Part shown: positions 13,285 through 13,950 of the stretch, piece after piece
Layout of the letters: each line of letters begins with the position of its first letter
Position numbering within the stretch: the stretch's first letter is position 1
From: UBA1858 sp965658595
GTDB taxonomy: Bacteria > Pseudomonadota > Gammaproteobacteria > UBA4575
DNA length: 13,950 nucleotides
Assembly: GCA_965658595.1 (NCBI GenBank)
Contig: CBFHSW010000113.1
Coordinates: 1 to 13,950 of the forward strand
Direction: 5' to 3'
Program-made: the position numbers and the translations under genes
Notes under the pieces: generated by a model
Told to the model about the DNA's origin: nothing
The model's input: only the letters and a program-made list of their open reading frames with translations
Database searches by the model: none

Positions 13285-13950
13285 TTACTTGTAGACCGGA
13301 AAGCGGTTACACAACTCAACAACTTCTGCCTTAACGCGTGTTTGTATGTCTACGTTTTCAACGTCGTCCATCACATCACACATCCAGTTAACAAGTTGCA
13401 CACACTCAGCTTCTTTGAAGCCACGTGTTGTGATTGCAGGTGAACCCACACGAATACCACTGGTCACGAAAGGTGATTGAGGATCATTCGGTACACTGTT
13501 TTTGTTTACAGTGATATTTGAATTACCTAGAGCGGCATCGGCGGCTTTACCTGTAATACCTTTCTTAATCAAATCTACTAAGAATAAGTGATCGTCTGTG
13601 CCGCCCGATACGATGTCGTATCCACGTGCCATAAACTGATCAGCCATTGCTTTAGCATTCTTAACCACTTGTTGCATGTAAGTTTTAAATTCAGGTTGTA
13701 GCGCTTCTTTGAATGCTACCGCTTTACCCGCGATCACATGCATTAAAGGACCACCCTGCATACCAGGGAATACAGCTGAGTTTAGCTTCTTAGTGATTTC
13801 GTCATTCGCACGCGCAATGATGATGCCACTACGAGGACCACGTAATGATTTATGTGTAGTTGATGTCACAACGTCTGCGAATGGAACGGGATTTGGATAA
13901 CAACCTGCGGCTACTAGACCTGATACGTGTGCCATATCAACTAGTAAGTA
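13285..13950 (-). CDS. glyA: Serine hydroxymethyltransferase, C-terminal part (5' end beyond the window)
   Basis: The gene runs off the right edge; about 221 C-terminal residues are present, against about 417 for the whole protein. The enzyme interconverts serine and glycine, passing a one-carbon unit to tetrahydrofolate. The frame is open to the edge, beginning YLLVDMAHVSG, where the Asp of VDMAH contacts the PLP ring nitrogen. TSTTHKSLRGPR carries the PLP-binding lysine, and FPGMQGGPLMH, NSNITVNKNSVPND and SGIRVGSPAITTRG are further family signatures. The Met in VDMAH is internal and not a start. The stop is a TAA 38 bases before nrdR. Confidence 0.98.
   Translation of the reverse strand, partial: YLLVDMAHVSGLVAAGCYPNPVPFADVVTSTTHKSLRGPRSGIIIARANDEITKKLNSAVFPGMQGGPLMHVIAGKAVAFKEALQPEFKTYMQQVVKNAKAMADQFMARGYDIVSGGTDDHLFLVDLIKKGITGKAADAALGNSNITVNKNSVPNDPQSPFVTSGIRVGSPAITTRGFKEAECVQLVNWMCDVMDDVENVDIQTRVKAEVVELCNRFPVYK

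Overview
The window is a stretch of an AT-rich gammaproteobacterial chromosome (base composition judged by eye, not counted). The evidence is a glyA-nrdR-ribD-ribE-ribBX-ribH-nusB-thiL-pgpA gene order, a membrane-anchored DjlA co-chaperone, a PpnP/YaiE-type nucleoside phosphorylase, and a gltX followed by tRNA-Ala(GGC). I cannot name the genus. Every recognised gene lies on the minus strand; the only plus-strand coding signal is one interrupted frame of unknown function near 1.9-2.4 kb.

Right to left, in the direction of transcription: 13950-9692 holds the C-terminal part of serine hydroxymethyltransferase (cut by the window edge), the NrdR repressor, and the riboflavin genes ribD, ribE and ribBX. 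ribH and nusB follow, coupled by a 4-base TTGA stop/start overlap. These genes supply four riboflavin-pathway functions. The GTP cyclohydrolase II half of the ribB fusion has lost its zinc and catalytic residues, so step one must be encoded elsewhere. thiL (TTG start, own likely promoter) and pgpA come next, then gltX, tRNA-Ala with a good promoter, djlA, ppnP, an orphan TonB-like gene, tRNA-Glu(TTC) with a TTGACA promoter, and a pair of small glycosyltransferase-like genes of the types usually annotated TIGR04283 and TIGR04282.

Nearly all of this is housekeeping, and I found no defence system, phage, insertion sequence or CRISPR array. The least ordinary signal lies between genes. At least five intergenic gaps carry short tandem duplications of unrelated sequence but similar period (12 or about 15 bp), often starting at the stop codon or 3' end of the upstream gene. 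The clearest is a 72-bp block between ribD and ribE made of six 12-bp units in one register, three of one kind and three of another. The other points of interest are the amber-interrupted plus-strand frame, the degenerate RibX domain, and a GluRS that has lost half of its zinc site.
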